A stretch of DNA of 56,959 nucleotides, taken from NCBI GenBank assembly GCA_028696165.1, contig JAQVHQ010000019.1, forward strand, positions 1 through 56,959. Direction: 5' to 3'. The notes beneath the pieces are model-generated. The model did no database searches, was not told the DNA's origin, and saw only the letters and a list, made by a program, of their open reading frames with translations. Within the stretch, counting starts at the first letter, position 1. Every line of letters starts with the position of its first letter. A program made the translations under genes and the position numbers. Positions 43,447 to 51,046 of this stretch are shown piece by piece. Source of the DNA: Lachnospiraceae bacterium. GTDB lineage: Bacteria; Bacillota; Clostridia; Lachnospirales; Lachnospiraceae.

Positions 43447-43785
43447 ATGGCAAAAAAAGAATTATTCGGATTATGCCCATACGTTACATCACAGAAAGTG
43501 TTAACTGGGAAATGGTCAATGTATATCTTATATCTTTTATCGAAGGAAGCACCTATTCGATTCAATGAACTTCAACGGCAAATGCCTGTTGAAATGACTC
43601 ATACCACTTTATCTAGGCAGTTAAAAACTTTGGAAGAAGAGGGGCTGATAAGTCGCATTGAGTATAATCAAGTTCCACCAAAGGTGGAATATTCTCTAAC
43701 TGATATTGGAGCTAAATTTGAAAAAGTTCTCGATGTCCTTGGTGAATGGGGTGAAGAGTATATTGATTATTTAAATCAGAAATAG
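43447..43785 (+). CDS. HxlR-family transcriptional regulator
   Basis: A 112-residue winged-helix regulator. The start ELFGLCPYVTSQKVLTGKWS has the conserved Cys followed by the LxGKW motif; the recognition region is MTHTTLSRQLKTLEEEGLI and the wing is YNQVPPKVEYSLT. The N-terminal Cys may sense electrophiles or oxidants, as in related YodB/HypR proteins. AAAGG lies about 8 nt before the ATG. It probably controls the divergent PNPOx gene. Confidence 0.93.
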   Translation: MAKKELFGLCPYVTSQKVLTGKWSMYILYLLSKEAPIRFNELQRQMPVEMTHTTLSRQLKTLEEEGLISRIEYNQVPPKVEYSLTDIGAKFEKVLDVLGEWGEEYIDYLNQK

Positions 43786-43789
43786 AAGT

Positions 43790-43906
43790 ATGAGTTGTCG
43801 CTATTTTCCATTGTGGAATGATTCCGTCAGTGAGAATGCCTGCCGGATGGCTGCACTGGAACGTGCAAAATTAGACTATGTGGGTAATAAGCAGTCGATG
43901 AAATGA
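43790..43906 (+). other. Short unassigned open frame after hxlR
   Basis: ATG at 43790 opens 38 codons ending TGA. The peptide (MSCRYFPLWNDSVSENACRM and on) has no ribosome site and no family I can name with confidence; ENACRMAALERAK faintly recalls a helix of ATP synthase gamma subunits. It may be a remnant. Nothing else is seen between hxlR and the ars terminator. Confidence 0.2.
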
Positions 43907-43914
43907 ATGGCAAG

Positions 43915-43948
43915 GAAAAAGCAGCCAACCGTATTTAAGTTGACTGCT
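43915..43948 (-). terminator. Terminator of the ars operon (shared-sequence type)
   Basis: Arms 43920-43929 and 43939-43948 (AGCAGTCAAC/GTTGGCTGCT, one G-U pair), then TTTTTCC on the minus strand, 20 nt after arsC. Nearly identical to the sequence at 30744-30790, including the upstream flank TTCCAGATTGCAT. Confidence 0.78.
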
Positions 43949-43967
43949 ATGCAATCTGGAAGATATA

Positions 43968-44378
43968 CTAATCTTTTTTACTATTAACAAACTTTTTTAA
44001 AGATAAAATTTTATCTTCGATTTGTTTTATTACAATCTCGAATTCTTCATCAGATTTCCCTGTTGGATCATCTAATCCCCAATTATCGTCAAACGGTCTT
44101 CCGATGAATGGACAGCCAACATTGCACCCCATTGATATTGCAATATCAGGGCTGGGAATATCTGCAATTAGTTTGGAATACTGTTCTATTTCCATATCAA
44201 TCCCATATAGTTTTTTTATGATTCTAACTGCGTCTTGATTAATCTGCGGTTTTATTTCTGTACCAGCAGAAAAACTATCAAACGTATCCGATGCAAAATG
44301 TCTGCCTAATGCTTCTGCTATTTGACTTCGGCAGGAATTATGAACACATATAAATGCGACTTTAGGTTTTATATTCAT
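43968..44378 (-). CDS. arsC: Arsenate reductase (thioredoxin-linked type)
   Basis: Reduces As(V) to As(III) by a low-molecular-weight-phosphatase-like mechanism; 136 residues. The P-loop CVHNSCRSQ holds Cys11 and Arg17, and the relay cysteines are Cys85 and Cys89 in MGCNVGCPF. The late DDPTGKSDEEF carries the Asp-Pro general acid. Last gene of the ars operon, 10 nt after the thioredoxin-like gene, which could be its reductant. Confidence 0.95.
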   Translation of the reverse strand: MNIKPKVAFICVHNSCRSQIAEALGRHFASDTFDSFSAGTEIKPQINQDAVRIIKKLYGIDMEIEQYSKLIADIPSPDIAISMGCNVGCPFIGRPFDDNWGLDDPTGKSDEEFEIVIKQIEDKILSLKKFVNSKKD

Positions 44379-44388
44379 TTGACACTCC

Positions 44389-44790
44389 TTAGAATCCCAA
44401 TTTGTGAAGTAATTTTTCTACATCAACAGGCTTTAACACTTTCCCCATAGATACAACTTTATCATTAACAACTAAGGCTGGCGTACTCATTACTCCGTAG
44501 CTTACTACTTTTTCCATGTCAGTTACATATTCTACTTCTACAGACAATCCCATGTCAGACACTGCTTTCTGTGTATTCTCAAATAATTCATGACAAGATT
44601 TACAACCTGAACCAAGCACTTTCATACAGCAGATTCCAGTAATTGTCTCTCCACAACAAGTTTCTGTTGTTTCTGAAGAATTACAGTTACAGCCTTCTTC
44701 CATACTATTGGCTTCCACCTCTGGTGCATTTCCATTACAAGCACACGCTGGTGCTACTTTTTCTTCTTTCTTTTTTCCGAATAATCCCAT
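44389..44790 (-). CDS. Cysteine-rich thioredoxin-fold protein
   Basis: A 133-residue protein. The first 57 residues hold ten cysteines (ACACNG, GCNCNSSE, ETCCGE, ICCMK). A small thioredoxin fold follows (redox-active disulfide protein 2 type), with Cys63 and Cys66 in GSGCKSCHELF and cis-Pro in GVMSTPALVVN. The Cys-rich head could bind As(III) or another soft metal; this is inference. ATG at 44790 has AAGGAGG 8 nt upstream; an in-frame extension has no such site. Confidence 0.85.
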   Translation of the reverse strand: MGLFGKKKEEKVAPACACNGNAPEVEANSMEEGCNCNSSETTETCCGETITGICCMKVLGSGCKSCHELFENTQKAVSDMGLSVEVEYVTDMEKVVSYGVMSTPALVVNDKVVSMGKVLKPVDVEKLLHKLGF

Positions 44791-44821
44791 GACTATTTCC
44801 TCCTTAAATTTGCTGTAATTG

Positions 44822-45820
44822 TTATATAAATAGAAATTGGAAGATATTGAAACCATATCCTACAATGATTATTCCAAGTGTGCAGATTAGAATAAATGTT
44901 CCTAAAAGTTTAGGTTTTACTGCTTTGCGAAGCATAATCATAGACGGAAGTGACAGAGTCGTTACTGCCATCATAAACGAAAGTACTGTACCAAGCTGTG
45001 CCCCCTTTGCAAGCAATGCTTCTGCAACGGGGATTGTTCCAAAAATATCTGCATACATCGGAATTCCTAAAGCTGTTGCCAAGACAACACCAAACGGATT
45101 ATTAGAACCAAGCACCATTTCAATCCATTCTTCTGGTATCCAGTTGTGAATGACTGCACCAATACCTACTCCGACTAAAATATATGGGAACACTTTTTTA
45201 AATGTAGATATCACTTGGTCTTTTGCATAGACCAGTCTATCATGAATAGTAAATTCATCTGCTTCCAAATCAATACTTGATGCATTTCTGATAAATTCCT
45301 CCACTTGATTTTCCATGTGAAGTTTTTCAATAATTGTTCCACCAATCACTGCCACCATCAGTCCAACGATTACATAGATAACCGCTACTTTCCAACCAAA
45401 TATACTCATCAAAAGTACAAGCGACCCCAAATCAACCATCGGCGAAGAAATCAAAAAAGAAAAGGTTACTCCCAGTGGCAGTCCTGCACTTGTAAAGCCT
45501 ATAAACAGGGGAATGGATGAACAGGAACAGAATGGTGTCACAGTTCCAAGCAATGCTCCTATAATATTAGCCCAAACACCATGAAATTTTCCCATGATTT
45601 TCTTGCTTCGTTCTGGTGGGAAGAAACTTTGAATATAGGAAATAATGAAAATCAAAAAACATAGCAAGATTGTGATTTTTATTACATCATAAATGAAAAA
45701 TTGAATACTTCCTCCTAATCTCCCTGATATATCCACTCCAACAGAAGTTAATAAATTCCCTATCACTGCGTTTAACCATTTCATACCCAAAACTTGATTT
45801 TGAATAAACTCCCAAATCAT
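44822..45820 (-). CDS. ArsP/YraQ-type permease (arsenic efflux candidate)
   Basis: A 332-residue membrane protein with about eight segments, of the DUF318/ArsP permease family. The hallmark GTVTPFCSCSSIPLF has the paired cysteines presumed to contact the metalloid, followed by ISSPMVDLGSLVLL; a cytoplasmic loop rich in Glu lies near residues 165-200. Between arsR and arsC it most likely exports arsenite or organoarsenical. ATG at 45820 overlaps the arsR stop as ATGA, so it is translationally coupled. Confidence 0.88.
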   Translation of the reverse strand: MIWEFIQNQVLGMKWLNAVIGNLLTSVGVDISGRLGGSIQFFIYDVIKITILLCFLIFIISYIQSFFPPERSKKIMGKFHGVWANIIGALLGTVTPFCSCSSIPLFIGFTSAGLPLGVTFSFLISSPMVDLGSLVLLMSIFGWKVAVIYVIVGLMVAVIGGTIIEKLHMENQVEEFIRNASSIDLEADEFTIHDRLVYAKDQVISTFKKVFPYILVGVGIGAVIHNWIPEEWIEMVLGSNNPFGVVLATALGIPMYADIFGTIPVAEALLAKGAQLGTVLSFMMAVTTLSLPSMIMLRKAVKPKLLGTFILICTLGIIIVGYGFNIFQFLFI

Positions 45821-46116
45821 TCTCCACTACACCCACTTCCATCTTTACAACAGGACAGCTGTTCGATAAAAACTTTAAATGAGTTCAATGTTTCACAATT
45901 CAAGGAATAGTGATGCCATCTTCCTTCCTTCCAATCATTTACTAAACCACATTCGCCTAAAATCCTCATGTGATGAGATAAGGTCGGCTGTGTAATATCA
46001 AATGCTTCTAGCAGCTTACAACCACATTTTTCTCCATCAGAAAGCATTTGAACAATCTGTAATCGGTTACTGTCTCCAAGTGCCTTACAAATTAGTGCTA
46101 CATCTATCGTGTTCAT
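45817..46116 (-). CDS. arsR: ArsR-family metalloid repressor
   Basis: A 99-residue winged-helix repressor. The HTH is FDITQPTLSHHMRILGECG. A CGC motif precedes helix 4 (GEKCGCKLLEAF), and an additional Cys-rich tail (SCCKDGSGCSGE) may form part of the As(III) site; the classical ELCVCDL motif is replaced by EKCGCKL. GGAGG precedes the ATG at 46116. Operator dyads lie in its own promoter, so autorepression released by As(III) is expected. Confidence 0.93.
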   Translation of the reverse strand: MNTIDVALICKALGDSNRLQIVQMLSDGEKCGCKLLEAFDITQPTLSHHMRILGECGLVNDWKEGRWHHYSLNCETLNSFKVFIEQLSCCKDGSGCSGE

Positions 46117-46128
46117 ATTGTCCTCCTT

Positions 46129-46182
46129 ACATAGATATCCATCTATGTTTCTATTTATACACTATACATAGATAGTTGTCAA
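46129..46182 (-). promoter_or_regulatory. ars promoter with ArsR operator dyads
   Basis: Minus strand: TTGACA (46177-46182), 17-bp spacer, TATAAA (46154-46159). A perfect dyad ACATAGAT-N4-ATCTATGT (46129-46148) lies between the -10 and arsR. A second imperfect copy with the same ATAGAT core fills the spacer (CTATACATAGATAG, 46163-46176). Binding of both would block polymerase. Confidence 0.82.
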
Positions 46183-46190
46183 TGTTTTTA

Positions 46191-46230
46191 TAAAAAAAAA
46201 GAGGAGAACCAATATGTTATTTGATTCTCC
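46191..46230 (-). terminator. Terminator after the recombinase relic
   Basis: GGAGAA pairs with TTCTCC and CAA with TTG (arms 46203-46212, 46221-46230, one mismatch), followed by TCTTTTTTTTT on the minus strand. It separates the relic from the ars promoter. Confidence 0.75.
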
Positions 46231-46263
46231 GTTGACCACCTTCCTATTCCCATTCTTTCCATA

Positions 46264-47139
46264 TTATACAGTGATTTCGATTCCCCCTCGGAACACTACC
46301 GTTACTGTTTTCTCATTTTCCACTCTTATATGGTCCACCAGTCCGCCCCAAAGTTCCTCTCGGAATTCTGTTTGTTCCTCGTCCAGTCCCTGCAGGCTCT
46401 TGATGAAGTTCATCAGGATTTCCCTTGTATCGTTCTTCTCCTGGATGTCTGATTCCAGTTCTTCAAACCTCGAATGCTTCTCCCCATAAAGGATTCGGAG
46501 TTTCTCTTCTTTCTTTGCGTACTCCGTTTGGTCTTGTGCGACCTAGGCATTCTCTCTGATGAGGTTTTCGATGTGTTCTGCCATCATGATCAGTTCCTGT
46601 TCGATGCCGTCACGTTCCAAGGTAAAGCTGCCTGTATCGCATACCGTGTCGATAAGTTCCTGCAAATTGGCTATGGCTTCATCCTTTTCATCAATCAAAG
46701 TATTCAGTGCCTTGAGGAAGATTTCTTTTATCTGCTCTTCTGTAAAGTGTGGGCTGTTGCATGGCTCGATACCTTTGCCGTACTTCCTGTTGCAGCGGTA
46801 AATAACCTTTCGGTACTTGTTCCTCGAATGCCATACCTTTGAACCGTACCATCCTCCACAGCATCCGCATTTGTACCCTACGCTGCCTTTGCCATCTGCA
46901 AACTGTTTTCTCTTGCCCCAGGTGGTGTTCTCCGAAATGCTCCGGCTCTCTTCCTGTGCAAGGGAACTCATGATGGTAATCATCAACTCGCCCTTGGCAT
47001 CAAGTGTCCAAATGTTTTCTTTCTCGAAATAAATCTCCACACCCTTTTCCCGCAGCTTTCTGACATTGGAAAGGGAATCCGCCGTGTTTCGTGCAAATCG
47101 GCTGACCGACTTGGTAATAAAAAGCAGACTACAGTCCAT
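46264..47139 (-). pseudogene. Degenerate large serine recombinase
   Basis: Relic of a Tn/phage-type large serine recombinase. The first part keeps the late catalytic region (FITKSVSRFARNTADSLSN and SSLAQEESRSISENT), but the N-terminus with the nucleophile Ser is missing. A deletion of roughly 130 residues joins GKRKQFADGKGSV directly to the zinc ribbon CGCCGGWYGSKVW. An amber codon (46543-46545) then interrupts the C-terminal coiled coil, which otherwise runs in frame to a TAA at 46264. Three separate lesions make it inactive. It marks an old mobile element at the edge of the accessory region. Confidence 0.88.
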
Positions 47140-47180
47140 TATTATGACTCTAATCCGCTTCTCTTGTTTGATTTATATTC

Positions 47181-48086
47181 TTATATCATCTGCTCGACCA
47201 CGACACGTTTCTTTCCACCAATCAATTGCAGAAATACAACTAATAGAATCCCCGCTGCAAATGAAACAAAGCTGAAATTCTGGAATGACAATGCTGACAC
47301 CGGAGTTTCCAATGTTGTCGGTCCCATAATAATCGCATAAAAAGATCCTATCATCAATCCTATGATAGTGTACATCGTCTTCGAGCGATATCTATCAAGA
47401 CATATCTTGATTCCCTTTACCACACTAAGTGCACCAGCAATTACCCCTATTCCAAAAAATGATAATCCAAAGAAATACGTTAAATTAAGATGCAGTAATT
47501 CTTTTACCCCAGTTATCACTGGCATATATAGCCCAAAAATAAGCAATAACGTTGAACCCGATATTCCAGGTAAAAACATAGCTGAGATTGCAATCATCCC
47601 TGCAACAAATACATATATCATCATCGGTAAGCTTAATGCATTTAAACTTACCCCCGTCATAAAGCTAGTCTGATTACATAACGTAATTCCTATTACAACA
47701 GCCGCTCCTAAGACTGCAAAAATAATGTTTCTTTTATTTTCAGCAAATGATGCCTTTTCCTCTTTTAATACAAGCGGGATTGAAGCAAGAATAAATCCCA
47801 TAAACAGTGAACTCACAACATAAATATGTGATTCAAATGCACTGGATAATACCAAAACCGCTCCAATCATTCCAGTAATCCAACCAATGCCCATTTTCAC
47901 AAGGTAGAAAAATGCTGCTTTTCTTTTGTCGCTTTTTTCATATATTAAATCATTAATGCTCCCAATAAACCGATCATAGAATCCTAAAATAAATGCAATC
48001 GTCCCACCTGACACACCTGGAACACTGTCTGCCATTGCCATACAGACTCCATTAAAAAACTGTTTTACCATTCCTTTTTCCTCCAT
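47181..48086 (-). CDS. popT: DUF368 protein, PopT-type polyprenyl-phosphate translocase
   Basis: A 301-residue membrane protein with about eight segments. The DUF368 signature is MADSVPGVSGGTIAFILGFY; a second re-entrant-like motif is FLPGISGSTLLLIFGLY. DUF368 proteins (PopT) have been reported to return undecaprenyl phosphate from the outer to the inner leaflet of the membrane. The gene is monocistronic, and the three TGTTTAA repeats upstream (48120-48159) place it under the two-component system encoded 6 kb away. ATG at 48086 follows GGAGG closely; an ATG five codons later is an alternative. Confidence 0.88.
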   Translation of the reverse strand: MEEKGMVKQFFNGVCMAMADSVPGVSGGTIAFILGFYDRFIGSINDLIYEKSDKRKAAFFYLVKMGIGWITGMIGAVLVLSSAFESHIYVVSSLFMGFILASIPLVLKEEKASFAENKRNIIFAVLGAAVVIGITLCNQTSFMTGVSLNALSLPMMIYVFVAGMIAISAMFLPGISGSTLLLIFGLYMPVITGVKELLHLNLTYFFGLSFFGIGVIAGALSVVKGIKICLDRYRSKTMYTIIGLMIGSFYAIIMGPTTLETPVSALSFQNFSFVSFAAGILLVVFLQLIGGKKRVVVEQMI

Positions 48087-48119
48087 TGTATTTTACTCCA
48101 CTGACTATATCACCGAAGG

Positions 48120-48159
48120 TTAAACATCAGACTGAGAAATGTTAAACATTATTTAAACA
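48120..48159 (-). promoter_or_regulatory. Response-regulator boxes upstream of popT (three TGTTTAA)
   Basis: On the minus strand TGTTTAA occurs at 48153-48159, 48142-48148 and 48120-48126, that is at steps of 11 and 22 bp. OmpR/PhoB-type regulators bind direct repeats at 11-bp steps. The first two repeats overlap the last codons of the upstream glycosyltransferase gene. Confidence 0.7.
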
Positions 48160-49155
48160 GTTTTCATAAACTGTGCCTAATTGCCTTCCTATCTGTTCAA
48201 TTGCTCTTGATTTCACAACACGATAGCCTTCCTCAACAAGAATTGGCAATCTGTTTTCTAATATAGACCTTGTCTTTTTTTCAAATTCATCCAGACAAGA
48301 TGCCTTATACACATCCTGATTTGGTTTAAGCCAATCCTGATACACTGGTATATCTCTTAATAATACTGGTATCTTCATTGCTAAGGCTTCTAGCACTACA
48401 ATTCCCTCTGTTTCCTCTTTTGACGGAAACAGGAAAAGATTGCATCCCGCATATGCTTCTCTTAACTCATCCTTTTTTGCATATCCAGCAAATTTTAGAT
48501 TAGGCAATTTTGTCTGCACCGCTTTTCTTACCTTTAGGGGAACTGTATTAAGATTAGTCGCACCGTACCAGATAAACTGATACTCTGGCATTCGCTTTGC
48601 AAGTTCCACAAAATCAATCACACCTTTACGATCAATCGTCAATCCTACTGACATAATGATTTTTGCATCACTTCCATATCCATATTTCTTTCTAAAGGCA
48701 TTTGAAGCAACCTTTTCTTTTTCGTAATAATCAAGATCTATACCATTAGATACAGCTGTAATTTTTTTATTTATCCCATAGGACACCAAAAGTCTTTTGG
48801 AATATTCCGTTGGAGTCACAATATAATCCCCAGTGCAATAACAGTGACAAATCCATTTTCCAAACAACCAATCAAACAGGTTTGAACCAAGGTACGAATT
48901 ACGAAAATCTTCTTTAGTTGAATGAGCATGAAATACAACCGGAATTCCTTTTTCATGCGCTTTATGAACAATTTTTAAAGAATCCGGGAATATCGTATTG
49001 ATATGAACGACATCTGCATCCTCTAGGCTCTGTGCCAATTCAATTCCGTTTATTGTCAATGCCCTCCTCTGATGATAGATTGCTCTGCCAACACCACTTT
49101 TCTCAATTAATTTTTGCATCCCTGAATATAAATAAACTCTCACTTTGAACTTCAC
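48142..49155 (-). CDS. Glycosyltransferase, GT4 type
   Basis: A 337-residue GT-B glycosyltransferase. The N-domain has a SGVGRAIYHQRRAL acceptor loop and DVVHINTIFPDS; the C-domain has SVGLTIDRKGVIDF and the sugar-nucleotide motif FPSKEETEGIVVLEALA with the conserved Glu pair. Acceptor is unknown; with its neighbour it may build a diglycosyl lipid. Starts are GTG at 49155 (GAGG only 2 nt away) or GTG at 49143. Third gene of an operon with the 49.7-50.9 kb transferase and the VTT protein. Confidence 0.85.
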   Translation of the reverse strand: MKFKVRVYLYSGMQKLIEKSGVGRAIYHQRRALTINGIELAQSLEDADVVHINTIFPDSLKIVHKAHEKGIPVVFHAHSTKEDFRNSYLGSNLFDWLFGKWICHCYCTGDYIVTPTEYSKRLLVSYGINKKITAVSNGIDLDYYEKEKVASNAFRKKYGYGSDAKIIMSVGLTIDRKGVIDFVELAKRMPEYQFIWYGATNLNTVPLKVRKAVQTKLPNLKFAGYAKKDELREAYAGCNLFLFPSKEETEGIVVLEALAMKIPVLLRDIPVYQDWLKPNQDVYKASCLDEFEKKTRSILENRLPILVEEGYRVVKSRAIEQIGRQLGTVYENCLNNV

Positions 49156-49168
49156 TTCCTCTCTCTTG

Positions 49169-49771
49169 CTATGCCATCAATCCAATTACTGTTTGGAAAA
49201 TCTGATTTAACCCCATGCTATAAGCAAAGATCGCCAGTGGTTTCCCTAGTAAAATAATCAACGTGAACCTTTTCAGCGGCATTTCACTTATCCCTGCCAG
49301 ATAACATAGAAAATCATCCGGAGCAACTGGCAGAAAAATCAATAAAGCAAAAAGTTTTTCAAATCGATTTTCTTTTTTCAGAAATCTACTGTATTTTTCA
49401 TAAAATTTTCCACCCGTGATTTTCTGTACAAAATCATGTCCCAAATGTCTCGCAATTAAAAATGCACACACAGATCCGATACAGATTCCAATATAGTTGA
49501 ATATAAAACCTTTCACTGCTCCAAAAAAAACGACACCATATACACATCCCACTGCTCCAGGCAAAATTGGAAGCACTACTTGCACTGCTTGAATGAGTAC
49601 GAACATAACGGGTGCCAATATTCCACATTGACTAAGAAAAGCTGTCATTTTTTCTTGATCTGTAAATATTCCATTTTGATATCCATACACTGTTGCAACA
49701 ATCACAACCGCTGTACATACATACAATATCCATTTCTTATATTTATCCAGCAATAGAGTGAATTTGTCCAT
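49169..49771 (-). CDS. TVP38/TMEM64 (VTT/DedA-like) membrane protein
   Basis: A 200-residue protein with five or six membrane segments and a VTT (SNARE-associated) domain. Typical motifs are QVVLPILPGAVGCVYGVVFFG and, late, FALLIFLPVAPDDFLCYLAG. VTT proteins move phospholipids between leaflets; some DedA members (UptA) move undecaprenyl phosphate. The role here is inferred from family and neighbours. It overlaps the preceding glycosyltransferase gene by 29 nt, so it is translated in coupling. Confidence 0.87.
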   Translation of the reverse strand: MDKFTLLLDKYKKWILYVCTAVVIVATVYGYQNGIFTDQEKMTAFLSQCGILAPVMFVLIQAVQVVLPILPGAVGCVYGVVFFGAVKGFIFNYIGICIGSVCAFLIARHLGHDFVQKITGGKFYEKYSRFLKKENRFEKLFALLIFLPVAPDDFLCYLAGISEMPLKRFTLIILLGKPLAIFAYSMGLNQIFQTVIGLMA

Positions 49772-50945
49772 AAATCTCTTGCCCTTCTTTCTGTGGTAAC
49801 ACTGTACAAATCGTTTTCCGGTATATCCTTTCTATTTCCATTCCAAATTTATTTGCTGATATTTTCGAGGCATATTCTTTCGCTGTCCTCTCCATAGACA
49901 GATACATGTTTTGTTCAAATAACTTTTGATATCCGTCCAGAAACTCATCCTCTGAGGAATAAGAATATCCATCCTTACCATCTTCTAATATACCTTCTAA
50001 GCATTCATCGCTTCGAACCAACAACGGTTTACCAGATGCCAAAGCTTCCAGATAAGTAAGGCCCTGTGTTTCACTCCTGGAAGCACAGACAAATATATCT
50101 CCAAGTGCATAGTAATTCTGTATGTCTTTCCAATCTGCTGCTCCTGCAAAGATAACGTTTTTTTCCATTTTGTATTCTCGCACTAAACTTGACAGTTTCT
50201 CTTCTTCCGGTCCTGATCCAACAATCAGTAAACGCACCATGGAATCCATCTGTACTAATCTTTTGGTGAAATGAATCAGTTCTTCTATATTTTTCTCTTG
50301 CGAAAGTCTTCCAATACTGATAAGGATATGATTGTCACCAGTTAAATGAAACTTTTCTTTCAGTTGTTCAACTTGTTTACTTTCCGTCTTAGCAAATTTC
50401 ATCATGTCGATTCCCGTTGGCTGTACCATAATCTTTCTTCTGACCGCATATCCATTGAGCAACTTTTTTATCTTTTCAGTCGGGACAATCACTGTATCTG
50501 CCTTATTACAACAATATCTGCTGAATGCCTTTACAACACCTTTCAATTTCTGGTTGCCAGGAATTTTCAAATAATGAGTATAATCTTCATAAATGGTGTG
50601 ATAGGTATGAACCATTGGAATATTCAATTCTTTCGCTGCTCTTCGTCCTACATGTCCTATTGCAAACTCTGTCTGTGTATGAATGATGTCCAGATGAAGG
50701 TCTTTTATCTTCTCGATCCATCTATTTGCAAATTCATAACTCATTCTTCTATCTTTCAGCAGTACAAACGGAAGACTTTTCATCCGGAACACTCCTGATT
50801 CTTTTTTCTTAACCTCTGGATTGCTCACCGTAAACACATATACCTTGTTTCCTCTTGCTTCTAACTCTTTTTTTAACTGATATGCCGAGTTGGCAACTCC
50901 ATTTATTTCTGGATAATATGTATCTGTAAATATTCCTATATTCAT
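49743..50945 (-). CDS. Diacylglycerol glucosyltransferase-like GT4 enzyme
   Basis: A 400-residue GT-B transferase resembling 1,2-diacylglycerol 3-glucosyltransferases. The start NIGIFTDTYYPEINGVANSA is the glycolipid-synthase type, with MVHTYHTIYEDYTHY, then SIGRLSQEKNIEELI and the donor motif ASRSETQGLTYLEALASGKP. It likely makes monoglycosyl-diacylglycerol on the inner leaflet. ATG at 50945 has AAAGGGG 7 nt upstream, locked in a long hairpin (50953-51007). First gene of the GT-VTT-GT operon. Confidence 0.85.
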   Translation of the reverse strand: MNIGIFTDTYYPEINGVANSAYQLKKELEARGNKVYVFTVSNPEVKKKESGVFRMKSLPFVLLKDRRMSYEFANRWIEKIKDLHLDIIHTQTEFAIGHVGRRAAKELNIPMVHTYHTIYEDYTHYLKIPGNQKLKGVVKAFSRYCCNKADTVIVPTEKIKKLLNGYAVRRKIMVQPTGIDMMKFAKTESKQVEQLKEKFHLTGDNHILISIGRLSQEKNIEELIHFTKRLVQMDSMVRLLIVGSGPEEEKLSSLVREYKMEKNVIFAGAADWKDIQNYYALGDIFVCASRSETQGLTYLEALASGKPLLVRSDECLEGILEDGKDGYSYSSEDEFLDGYQKLFEQNMYLSMERTAKEYASKISANKFGMEIERIYRKTICTVLPQKEGQEIYGQIHSIAG

Positions 50946-50952
50946 AAAAATA

Positions 50953-51007
50953 CCCCTTTCTGTTTATCTGTACTCATTCTATCAAATGCAGATAAACACC
51001 AAAGGGG
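50953..51007 (-). promoter_or_regulatory. Leader hairpin masking the GT4 ribosome site
   Basis: CCCCTTT (51001-51007) pairs with AAAGGGG (50953-50959) and GTTTATCTG (50989-50997) with CAGATAAAC (50962-50970), with a small internal loop and an 18-nt apical loop. The AAAGGGG arm is the ribosome site of the ATG at 50945. The following TATTTTT also makes it terminator-like. It may separate the ABC operon from the glycosyltransferase operon or control it. Upstream, TTAAATT (51014) and ATAAACA (51025) on the plus strand are weak, 11-bp-spaced relatives of the regulator repeat. Confidence 0.75.
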
Positions 51008-51046
51008 TGATTTTTAAATTATATATAAACAAACTTTTTCTTGTTA

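Noticed and set aside
46474-46842. 122-codon plus-strand frame across the recombinase relic
   Set aside because: It is antisense to clear serine-recombinase sequence and has no family pattern.
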